A stretch of DNA of 64,000 nt from NCBI GenBank assembly GCA_017962745.1, contig JAGCUR010000012.1:1-64000 (forward strand), read 5' to 3'. The stretch's first letter is position 1. Every line of letters starts with the position of its first letter. Below the pieces are notes generated by a model. That model was not told the origin of the DNA and ran no database searches. It saw only the letters and a list, made by a program, of their open reading frames with translations. Source of the stretch: Bacilli bacterium (GTDB lineage: Bacteria; Bacillota_I; Bacilli_A; ML615J-28; CAG-698). Made by a program: the position numbers and the translations under genes. Below, one piece after another: positions 35,281 to 42,496 of the stretch.

Positions 35281-35294
35281 AGAAGGAGGTTAAA

Positions 35295-36674
35295 ATGGAA
35301 ATTGAAGAAATGGTTTCAAAAATTCTTGAATTAATTAAAGAAAAGAAAATTCGTGAGATTAAAAAAGAATTAGCAAATTTAGAAGAAATCGATATTGCAG
35401 AAGTGATGAACGAACTTCCATTAGATGCTAATCTACTATTAGTGTTTAGATTACTTGATAAAGATATGTCGACTGAAATCTTTGCTAACCTAGATTCAGA
35501 AGAACAAGAATACATTATCAATTCAATCACTTATAAAGAAATTAGTACCATTATTGAAGATTTGTTCACCGATGATGCCGTTGACATGCTAGAAGAAATG
35601 CCAGCTACAGTTGTAAAGAGAGTACTAAAGAATGCGACTCCTGATACAAGAAACTTGATCAATCAGTTCTTAAAATATCCTGATTCATCAGCTGGTAGCG
35701 TTATGACATCTGAATTTGTAGATTTGAAGAGTAATATGACAGTAAGTGAAGCTGTTAATCACTTAAGAAAAGTAGCCAAAGATAAGGAAACAATTTATAC
35801 ATGTTATGTAACTGATAAGACAAGAATCTTGGAAGGTGTTGTTTCTATTAGAGATATGCTACTAGCTAATAGTGATGATTTATTAAAAGATATTATGGAA
35901 AAAGATATCATCAGTGCCCATACACTAGATGACCAAGAAGCTGTTGCTCAAGACTTCGCAAAATACGACTTAATCGCTTTACCTGTATTAGATAATGAGG
36001 AACGATTAGTTGGTATCATCACAATCGACGATATTGTCGACGTCATGACAGAAGAAGCAACAGAAGATATCATGAAAATGAATGCCATCGTGCCTACAGA
36101 AGATCCATACTTAAAAACTAGCGTTTTTAAGATTGCAAAGAGTAGAATTGTATGGCTAATGATATTGATGTTTACATCAATCATATCAGGTATTATCTTA
36201 GATAGTTTTGAAAATGCGATTTCGGCACTACCTTTCTTAGTTGTATTTATTCCAATGCTAATGGATAGTGGTGGAAATGCCGGTAGCCAAGCAAGTACTA
36301 CAATCATTCGTGGTCTTGCTACTAATGAAATAACTTTAAAGGATTGCCTAAAAGTTGCTTGGAAAGAAATTAGAGTAGCTTTAATGGTTGGTGTAGTTTT
36401 ATGTGCCTTTATGACACTAAGAATAATTATCCAATACGGCTTAATTAATCCAGTTGAAGATACAGTAGTTCCAATTAGATTAGTATTATCAGTAACTGGG
36501 GCAATGTTAGCAACAATTACTGCTGCAAAACTAGTTGGATCTCTACTACCAATGCTAGCTAAGAAAGTACACCTTGACCCAGCAATCGTAGCAGCCCCAA
36601 TGCTAACAACAATTGTAGATGCTACTGCCTTAACAATTTTCTTCTTACTAGTTAAATTAATGTATCAAATTTAG
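35295..36674 (+). CDS. mgtE: Magnesium transporter MgtE
   Basis: A 459-residue Mg2+ channel. Residues 1-130 are the acidic helical N domain, about 135-260 are paired CBS domains (SAGSVMTSEFVDL ... LVGIITIDDIVDV), and five membrane helices follow with the pore motif LMDSGGNAGSQAST. The cytosolic part closes the pore when Mg2+ is high. A possible leader peptide and hairpin precede it. It follows the CaCA exchanger gene without a terminator, giving a cation-transport pair. Confidence 0.95.
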   Translation: MEIEEMVSKILELIKEKKIREIKKELANLEEIDIAEVMNELPLDANLLLVFRLLDKDMSTEIFANLDSEEQEYIINSITYKEISTIIEDLFTDDAVDMLEEMPATVVKRVLKNATPDTRNLINQFLKYPDSSAGSVMTSEFVDLKSNMTVSEAVNHLRKVAKDKETIYTCYVTDKTRILEGVVSIRDMLLANSDDLLKDIMEKDIISAHTLDDQEAVAQDFAKYDLIALPVLDNEERLVGIITIDDIVDVMTEEATEDIMKMNAIVPTEDPYLKTSVFKIAKSRIVWLMILMFTSIISGIILDSFENAISALPFLVVFIPMLMDSGGNAGSQASTTIIRGLATNEITLKDCLKVAWKEIRVALMVGVVLCAFMTLRIIIQYGLINPVEDTVVPIRLVLSVTGAMLATITAAKLVGSLLPMLAKKVHLDPAIVAAPMLTTIVDATALTIFFLLVKLMYQI

Positions 36675-36683
36675 GAGAAAGAT

Positions 36684-37709
36684 ATGCAAACTAAACTAAC
36701 ACCGGGAAAACTTCTCGATAAACTTGGTAATTTAAACGAAGCAGGTTATTCTACTAGCTTAATTAGAGATTATAACCGTGATGACATTAAAGCCGGTAAA
36801 TTAAGAATTAAAGAATGGGATTATTACTATATTGGTAACGATAAATTCGGTATCGCCTTAACGATTGATGATAATTCATATATGAAGCTAGGTAGTGTAT
36901 CAGTATTAGAATTTGATACTAAATACTGGGTAACTAAAAGCGCTATGGGCTTTATGTCTTTAGGTAAAACTAACTTACCACCTTCTAGTAAAGTTGGAAG
37001 TGTATCACAAAACTACCGTAAACTAAAACTAGAATTTATCAATGATGGAAACACTAGACATTTACTTGCCTACATGAAGAAGTTTGATGGAAATCAAGAT
37101 TTCTCATGTGACATTAGATTATATGATGAGCCAGCTGATTCAATGGTTATCGCTACCCCATTTGATAAACCTAAATACTTTTATTACAATCAAAAGATTA
37201 ATTGTATGAAAGTGGCAGGAATTGCAAAAGTCGGAGATAAAGAATATAACTTTGATAAAAATGAAAGTTATGCAGTCTTAGACTGGGGAAGAGGTGTCTG
37301 GACTTATAAAAATACATGGTATTGGTCTAGCTTATCTTGCAGTGTTGATGGCGAAAAGGTTGGCTTTAATTTAGGATATGGTTTTGGTAACACATCAGCT
37401 GCTAGTGAGAATATGATTTTCTATCAAGGTAAAGCCTACAAAGTTGACCAAGTAGAATTTAATATTCCTGTTAATGAAAAAGGAAAAGATGATTATTTAG
37501 CATCTTGGACGATTAAATCTAACGATGGCAAAGTAGATTTAGAATTCTTCCCAATTCTAGATCGCCATGATGATACAAATTTATTAATCTTAAAGTCTCT
37601 TCAACATCAAGTATTTGGTCACTTTAGAGGAAGGCTTGTAGCTGATGATAAAGTGATTGAACTTAATGATAAAGTTGGGTTTGCGGAAAAAGTAACAAAT
37701 TATTGGTAA
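36684..37709 (+). CDS. DUF2804 family protein
   Basis: A 341-residue protein matching DUF2804: LTPGKLLDKLGNLNEAGYSTSL at the start, RIKEWDYYYIGN, SYAVLDWGRGVWTYKNTWYW, and a C-terminal HQVFGHFRGRL. It is cytoplasmic and beta-rich with no membrane segment. The family has no established activity; resemblance to lipocalin-like/tocopherol cyclase-type folds has been suggested for related groups but is not shown here. It begins 9 bases after mgtE with AGGAG and ends at a bidirectional terminator. Confidence 0.85.
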   Translation: MQTKLTPGKLLDKLGNLNEAGYSTSLIRDYNRDDIKAGKLRIKEWDYYYIGNDKFGIALTIDDNSYMKLGSVSVLEFDTKYWVTKSAMGFMSLGKTNLPPSSKVGSVSQNYRKLKLEFINDGNTRHLLAYMKKFDGNQDFSCDIRLYDEPADSMVIATPFDKPKYFYYNQKINCMKVAGIAKVGDKEYNFDKNESYAVLDWGRGVWTYKNTWYWSSLSCSVDGEKVGFNLGYGFGNTSAASENMIFYQGKAYKVDQVEFNIPVNEKGKDDYLASWTIKSNDGKVDLEFFPILDRHDDTNLLILKSLQHQVFGHFRGRLVADDKVIELNDKVGFAEKVTNYW

Positions 37710-37715
37710 AAAATA

Positions 37716-37741
37716 AAAGGTCAATCAAACGATTGACCTTT
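37716..37741. terminator. Bidirectional terminator between DUF2804 and tRNA-Leu
   Basis: An 11-bp stem (37716-37726 with 37731-37741) with loop AAAC. On the minus strand a long T-rich tail follows, serving the tRNA-Leu gene. Confidence 0.85.
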
Positions 37742-37746
37742 AAAAT

Positions 37747-37829
37747 TGGTGCGGGTGACAGGAATCGAACCTGCACTCCGAGGAACTAGAGCCTAAGTCT
37801 AGCGCGTCTGCCAGTTCCGCCACACCCGC
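37747..37829 (-). tRNA. tRNA-Leu (TAG)
   Basis: Read on the minus strand: acceptor GCGGGTG/CACCCGC, anticodon stem CTAGA/TCTAG with loop CTTAGGC (anticodon TAG, codon CUA), long variable arm typical of class II tRNAs, CCA encoded. Confidence 0.94.
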
Positions 37830-37840
37830 ATTACTCAACC

Positions 37841-37869
37841 ATTATACATTTATTCTATCTAAAAAGCAA
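37841..37869 (-). promoter_or_regulatory. Promoter of tRNA-Leu (TAG)
   Basis: On the minus strand: TTGCTT (37869-37864), 17 bases, TATAAT (37846-37841). Confidence 0.75.
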
Positions 37870-37908
37870 TAGATTTTTGAAAATTTGGGTCAAAAATTCA
37901 ATAAACAA

Positions 37909-37938
37909 TTGACATAAATGTGTAATCTATGATATAAT
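37909..37938 (+). promoter_or_regulatory. Promoter of the Asp-Arg-Pro-Gly tRNA cluster
   Basis: TTGACA (37909-37914), 18 bases, TATAAT (37933-37938); divergent from the tRNA-Leu promoter. Confidence 0.85.
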
Positions 37939-37969
37939 GCATAAGGTCGACAAGGGAATAGTATATAGT

Positions 37970-38045
37970 GGTCTTGTGGTGTAGTGGTTAACATGCCAGT
38001 CTGTCACACTGGAGATCGCGGGTTCAAGTCCCGTCAAGACCGCCA
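37970..38045 (+). tRNA. tRNA-Asp (GTC)
   Basis: Acceptor GGTCTTG/CAAGACC, anticodon stem CCAGT/ACTGG with loop CTGTCAC, CCA encoded. Confidence 0.95.
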
Positions 38046-38054
38046 GTTTATGAT

Positions 38055-38131
38055 GCGCCAGTAGCTCAACTGGATAGAGCGTTTGGCTACGGACCAAAAG
38101 GCTGTGGGTTCAAGTCCTATCTGGCGTACCA
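38055..38131 (+). tRNA. tRNA-Arg (ACG)
   Basis: Acceptor GCGCCAG/CTGGCGT, anticodon stem TTTGG/CCAAA with loop CTACGGA (anticodon ACG, normally deaminated to ICG), CCA encoded. Confidence 0.95.
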
Positions 38132-38153
38132 TTTTTAATTTAATACTAGTAAT

Positions 38154-38230
38154 CGGGAAATAGCTCAGCTTGGTAGAGCGCTTGGTTTGGGACCAAGATG
38201 TCGCAGGTTCGAATCCTGTTTTCCCGACCA
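38154..38230 (+). tRNA. tRNA-Pro (TGG)
   Basis: Acceptor CGGGAAA/TTTCCCG, anticodon stem CTTGG/CCAAG with loop TTTGGGA, CCA encoded. Confidence 0.95.
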
Positions 38231-38232
38231 GT

Positions 38233-38306
38233 GCAGGTATAGTTCAAAGGCAGAACGTCAGCCTTCCAAGCTGAATATGCGAGTTCGATTCTCGTTACTT
38301 GCTCCA
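38233..38306 (+). tRNA. tRNA-Gly (TCC)
   Basis: Acceptor GCAGGTA/TACTTGC (one G:U), anticodon stem TCAGC/GCTGA with loop CTTCCAA, CCA encoded; two bases after tRNA-Pro. Confidence 0.95.
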
Positions 38307-38319
38307 GATTGAATAATAG

Positions 38320-38351
38320 CATTGATACAAATTGGTATCAGTGTTTTTTTT
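38320..38351 (+). terminator. Terminator of the tRNA cluster
   Basis: CATTGATAC (38320-38328) pairs with GTATCAGTG (38335-38343), one G:U, followed by eight T. Confidence 0.88.
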
Positions 38352-38455
38352 ATTTTTGTAGATGCGTTAGAAGATTGAACAAATATAGTAAAATAAAAAT
38401 GACACGAAATTATCTAATTAGGCTCAACAATAATTAAATGCTTCATTATAATTCG

Positions 38456-38484
38456 TTGCATTTGTATAACAAATGTGATACAAT
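38456..38484 (+). promoter_or_regulatory. Autoregulated promoter of the RelB/Fic module
   Basis: TTGCAT (38456-38461), 17 bases, TACAAT (38479-38484). CATTTGT (38459-38465) and ACAAATG (38469-38475) form a dyad within the spacer, a likely antitoxin operator. Confidence 0.75.
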
Positions 38485-38503
38485 GATAGTGAGGTGAATG
38501 ATT

Positions 38504-38842
38504 ATGGATATTAAAGAAAATAAGAATGAATTGATTCATATTAGGATTGAGCCAACCATTAAAGATAAATCTGAAGATATTTTTAAAAAGTTAGGAATAA
38601 ATATGTCTTATGCAGTATCGTTATTTTTAAATCAAGTGATACTAAAAAATGGTTTTCCGTTTGCAGTTGAGTTACCACAAAAAAATGAAAGTGAAATTGA
38701 AGCACTTGCAAGAATAATTGAGTCAACGGGTGGAAATGGAGAAGTTAATGATCGAAATCAAAAAATTATCCATCTATATTCAGTTGGTGACATCGATTAT
38801 GAAACAGCTGTGTTTGCAATAAAGAGGAGTTTTGTAAAATAA
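38504..38842 (+). CDS. RelB/DinJ-like antitoxin
   Basis: A 112-residue protein. ATG 38504 is chosen over 38498 because GAGGTG then lies 7 bases away. LIHIRIEPTIKDKSEDIFKKLGINMSYAVSLFLNQV is a RelB/DinJ-type ribbon-helix-helix; the following NGFPFAVELP is also typical. The tail (NDRNQKIIHLYSVGDIDYETAVFAIKRS) would bind the toxin. It overlaps a truncated Fic-type toxin gene by one base. Confidence 0.88.
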   Translation: MDIKENKNELIHIRIEPTIKDKSEDIFKKLGINMSYAVSLFLNQVILKNGFPFAVELPQKNESEIEALARIIESTGGNGEVNDRNQKIIHLYSVGDIDYETAVFAIKRSFVK

Positions 38843-38928
38843 TGAAAGACCCATATGTATATGGTGGAACTAATGTATTGATTAACCTTGAAAAATATGA
38901 ATACAACTATCATCAAATAAAGAAATAG
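38842..38928 (+). pseudogene. Truncated Fic/Doc family toxin gene
   Basis: A 28-codon frame beginning MKDPYVYGGTNVLINLEKYE, which matches the first residues of Fic-type toxins that pair with RelB-like antitoxins (MKDPY-Y-GTNVL). It ends in TAG, and the Fic motif and the rest of the domain are absent from the following sequence, so the toxin is lost while the antitoxin gene is intact. It starts at the TAATG junction with the antitoxin. Confidence 0.7.
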
Positions 38929-38979
38929 TATAATAAAATATATATGTGTGCCAATTAGGTTCTGGTGGTGCGTCAAGAC

Positions 38980-39017
38980 AAAGATAATGTCAAATATATT
39001 AGACATTATCTTTTAAA
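38980..39017 (+). terminator. Terminator after the antitoxin remnant
   Basis: A 12-bp stem (38980-38991 with 39002-39013), ten-base loop, TTTT including the end of the right arm. Confidence 0.75.
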
Positions 39018-39071
39018 TATGATCAAAATACGTATGCTTTTTAATTAATTTTGACAAACGTTGTCTGTAAG

Positions 39072-39100
39072 TTGCAAAAGAATAGTTGGCATAATATAAT
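39072..39100 (+). promoter_or_regulatory. Promoter of the lipoprotein gene at 39149
   Basis: TTGCAA (39072-39077), 17 bases, TATAAT (39095-39100). Confidence 0.65.
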
Positions 39101-39148
39101 TAACATATAGACATTATAATAAAATACGAGATGAAAGGACATTAAGAA

Positions 39149-40753
39149 ATGAAAAGACTGTGGTATGTATTATTAATAACATGTTCATGTTTATTTTTAG
39201 TAGCATGTTCTAATAATTCCTCAACTGCAAAAATTGAGACTAGCAAATCAGGTAAGATTAATACAACTATCTATTCTCAAGAAGAAGTTAAAAAGGGAAA
39301 AGTAGAAATTACTCCCCTTTTAAAGACTGATGATAAAGAAATAACTGATGATGGAAAAGGATTGTATTGCATTACACTATTACAAGATGGTGCAGGTAGT
39401 GTAACAATTCCAGAAGAAAAAGTGCAAGCAGGTACTACTGTTACAGTAAATGCTACTCCAGATAATGATTGGAAAATAGTATCATATGTTTTAGACGATC
39501 AAATTGTTCAATCTAATTCATTTGTTATGCCAGAGCATGATGTAACTTTTAAAGTTATATTTCAAAATAAAAAGCATAATGTAGATTTAGCGGGATATGG
39601 CGATGAAAGCTGGATTATTCGCAATAGTGGGCCAGACTGTGTTGAAGGAGAAACATTCTATTTTTCAATCTTGATGGGTGATGATAGTTTTCGCTACTAT
39701 GAATATGAAGATATTTTTGTTAGATCTAGTTCGTATAATGAACAAGGTGAATATACATATTATCAAGTAACAAAAATTAACGATAATGATTATTCATTTA
39801 TAATGCCAGAAAATGATTGTGTAATTGGCTGTAATACTCATGAATATGGAAAAATTTTAGAAATAATAGTAAAAGATAAAGATTATAATTCCATCGGGTA
39901 TATAAATAAAGATGAAAACCAAGCTTCTGATTATATTGATTTAACAATGTCAATTGATGGTAAGTCGTTTTCTGTTGGTGAATATGCAAAACGTATACAA
40001 GCTATAATTACTATTAATAACCTAAATCCACTTTATCAAATTGAATATATTACGACGACTAATTACGGCTCTTATGAAGGACATGAAGCTACTAAAATTG
40101 ATGATACTCATTATAGCTTTGATGTAGTTTACGGATATCTATATGTTTTTTTAAAGGATTATGAGATTCCAAAAGGTACATATAACGTTAACTGCCTAGA
40201 TACACAAAATGGTAGTTTGCAAGTGGATGTAGCCTATGCGGCACCAGGCGAGACAGTTATAGTTACAGCTACACCAGATGAAGGATATTATCTTGCTAAA
40301 CTTCAATATGTTGTAGGCGATAGTAATGAATATGTGGATATAGAGCGTATAGAAGATATTTATTCATTTGTAATGCCTGAAGGTGAAGTTAATATCAAAG
40401 CAACATTTATATCAGTTAATCAAGTAGAAGGTCACATACGTATAATTTATGATTGGACCGAAGAAGAGATGACAATTGAGCAACTTCAATTAGAAATTGA
40501 AATAGTATATATCAATGAAGAATATATTAATCAGCCATATAGTGAAAACATTACAAATGATTTGGTTTTATATTTTGAAAATGGAAGTAATGTTGAACTG
40601 AGACTTCATTATAAAGATATGTATACTGTTCAAAGTGTCACTTATAGTTCTACATATTCTTTGTATTCAGCTATGTCAGCGGTAAGCGGTGGAACGTGTG
40701 ATTGTATTTTAAATATTGATGGTAGTTTTATGCTTGAGATACATATTAGATAA
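39149..40753 (+). CDS. Lipoprotein with InlB B-repeat-like domains
   Basis: A 534-residue exported lipoprotein: signal peptide and lipobox LVAC with acylated C20, then a low-complexity stalk. Two segments of the divergent InlB B-repeat type are visible: GSVTIPEEKVQAGTTVTVNATPDND ... FVMPEHDVTFKVIF (near 90-135) and GSLQVDVAYAAPGETVIVTATPDEG ... FVMPEGEVNIKATF (near 353-425), plus at least one weaker unit between them ending IMPENDC. Such repeats are extracellular and may bind host or sugar surfaces. ATGAAAGGA precedes the start. It is followed after 15 bases by a membrane protein gene. Confidence 0.8.
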   Translation: MKRLWYVLLITCSCLFLVACSNNSSTAKIETSKSGKINTTIYSQEEVKKGKVEITPLLKTDDKEITDDGKGLYCITLLQDGAGSVTIPEEKVQAGTTVTVNATPDNDWKIVSYVLDDQIVQSNSFVMPEHDVTFKVIFQNKKHNVDLAGYGDESWIIRNSGPDCVEGETFYFSILMGDDSFRYYEYEDIFVRSSSYNEQGEYTYYQVTKINDNDYSFIMPENDCVIGCNTHEYGKILEIIVKDKDYNSIGYINKDENQASDYIDLTMSIDGKSFSVGEYAKRIQAIITINNLNPLYQIEYITTTNYGSYEGHEATKIDDTHYSFDVVYGYLYVFLKDYEIPKGTYNVNCLDTQNGSLQVDVAYAAPGETVIVTATPDEGYYLAKLQYVVGDSNEYVDIERIEDIYSFVMPEGEVNIKATFISVNQVEGHIRIIYDWTEEEMTIEQLQLEIEIVYINEEYINQPYSENITNDLVLYFENGSNVELRLHYKDMYTVQSVTYSSTYSLYSAMSAVSGGTCDCILNIDGSFMLEIHIR

Positions 40754-40768
40754 GGAAAAGACTAGATT

Positions 40769-42280
40769 ATGAAAACATTAATTAAAAAAAGTAAAATAGC
40801 TATAGCTTTTATGAAGTTATCTTTAGTGCTAATTATTGTAGGAATGGCTTTATTTGCGGTTGGCGTTAAAGCAGCAAAGAAAACTACAATGACTAGAAAA
40901 GGTGATACCGTTTGGTTTGGATATTATCCAAAGACAAAAGCAACTGAAGAAGAACTAAATGGCATGAGCGCAAATGCTGATGCAGATGGTTTTTATACAT
41001 CGGGAAAAGAAAAGTTTGTTAAGGTTACAAATGCAATTCCTAAAGAACATTATGAAACTGCTAATACGACTTACATTCCATTTGATGATGATAGCCAGCC
41101 TGTAGAAGGGGCTACATATTATTTCAAATTAGAACCAATTGAGTGGATGGTAATGGTAGATGATGAAGAAGCCAATACTGTAAAGCTTGTATCTAGATAT
41201 TATCTTGATACTCATTGCTGGCTATCAGGCGAAAATGTTCAACAGATCATCATGGGTGTATCATATTTAAATATCGCTGAAGGTGTTCCGGAAAACACTC
41301 CTGCTAATAGCTGGCGCTATAGCGAGATGCGTTCTTGGCTAAACGGTACATTTTTAAACTTTGCTTTTAGCGCTGAAGAGCAAAAAAGTATTTATCTATT
41401 TGCTAATAGAAATACGATTGATTATAGATCTAATGATGAGACAACTATTACTTACGATTATGTAACTATCGGTGATAGAAGCGATTATGATGCGGCAGGA
41501 GATAATGGTAGACCTACCGATTACGCTATAGTTAAAGGTGCTACTTGGTGCTACAATAAAGATCACGTCTATTATTATGTTAATGATTCATTTGCTAACT
41601 TCGGTAATAATACGGTTAGAACGTATAGACATGATGAACATGAAAAATGTGCTTCAGTTGATAGCGTAGATGCTGTTAGACCTATCATTTATGTTAATAG
41701 GTCAGATGCTAAGATATTAGCTACGGAAAAGCAAAAAGAAGCACGTACATCAAACTGGATGATAATTGTAGGGGTAATTGGAACTATTAGTGGAGCAATA
41801 CTAGCTATCCCAATGATGATTATTACTGGTAAAAAACAAAAGGCTACTAAGAAAGAAACTGGTCATGATTATAAACTAACTAAAAAAGAAACTGCCATGA
41901 TTGCTCCGGGATTAGTATTACTAATCTGCGGAATAGTATTGATTGTTTTACAAATATCTATCTTTGGTGGTGGAATTGGTGGAAAGAAATTAACTCCAGG
42001 TATTTATCTCCAACAAGGTTCTTATTCAGGAGGTGGCATTGCCCAAGTTGGTCAGACTGCATATCGCCTTAATAGCGATGGTACATTCGATTATACTGAT
42101 GTTTACAATGGAGGCGGAACTATTTGGTCAGGACACGGAACTTATAAAATGAGCGGTTCTTCAATTACATTCGTATGGAAAGCTAACCCAATGGTCCAAG
42201 AAGGCTATACTTACTCTGCTACTATATATGATAAGAATACATTCGGTAATTCGATGGAAAAATTTAAACGGATAGAATGA
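40769..42280 (+). CDS. Membrane protein with an extracellular DUF6273-like domain
   Basis: A 503-residue protein. Membrane segments near 17-35, 328-350 and 373-398. Residues 50-315 resemble DUF6273: IEWMVMVDDEEANTVKLVSRYYLDT, then RYSEMRSWLNGTFLNFAFSAEEQKSI and a closing RPIIYVN. The C-terminal 90 residues are a beta-rich region (LTPGIYLQQGSYSGGG ... YKMSGSSITFVW). The first helix anchors the DUF6273-like part outside. Function is unknown; DUF6273 domains occur in surface proteins of gut Firmicutes. It lies between two lipoproteins and ends with TGA and a terminator. Confidence 0.75.
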   Translation: MKTLIKKSKIAIAFMKLSLVLIIVGMALFAVGVKAAKKTTMTRKGDTVWFGYYPKTKATEEELNGMSANADADGFYTSGKEKFVKVTNAIPKEHYETANTTYIPFDDDSQPVEGATYYFKLEPIEWMVMVDDEEANTVKLVSRYYLDTHCWLSGENVQQIIMGVSYLNIAEGVPENTPANSWRYSEMRSWLNGTFLNFAFSAEEQKSIYLFANRNTIDYRSNDETTITYDYVTIGDRSDYDAAGDNGRPTDYAIVKGATWCYNKDHVYYYVNDSFANFGNNTVRTYRHDEHEKCASVDSVDAVRPIIYVNRSDAKILATEKQKEARTSNWMIIVGVIGTISGAILAIPMMIITGKKQKATKKETGHDYKLTKKETAMIAPGLVLLICGIVLIVLQISIFGGGIGGKKLTPGIYLQQGSYSGGGIAQVGQTAYRLNSDGTFDYTDVYNGGGTIWSGHGTYKMSGSSITFVWKANPMVQEGYTYSATIYDKNTFGNSMEKFKRIE

Positions 42281-42284
42281 GTTA

Positions 42285-42316
42285 ATTAGGCTACTATTTA
42301 GTAGCCTAATTTTTTA
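42285..42316 (+). terminator. Terminator after the DUF6273-like gene
   Basis: An 11-bp stem (42285-42295 with 42302-42312) followed by four more T. Confidence 0.9.
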
Positions 42317-42496
42317 TTGACTCCATTAATAATTGCGATTTAGCCAATATAATTGCATTAAATATATTTAATCTTTAGAATAAAAACAAAAAATACATTG
42401 TGCCCTTATAAAGTTTGCAATAGTATTCTATCTATGCTACCATATGATTATAAATAAGTAAGCTTTCAAGTAGACTTATATATAGAGGAGACAGAA

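Noticed and set aside
35171-35294. M-box magnesium riboswitch before mgtE
   Set aside because: The gap is only 124 bases, is not M-box-like, and is better explained by a short frame plus a hairpin.
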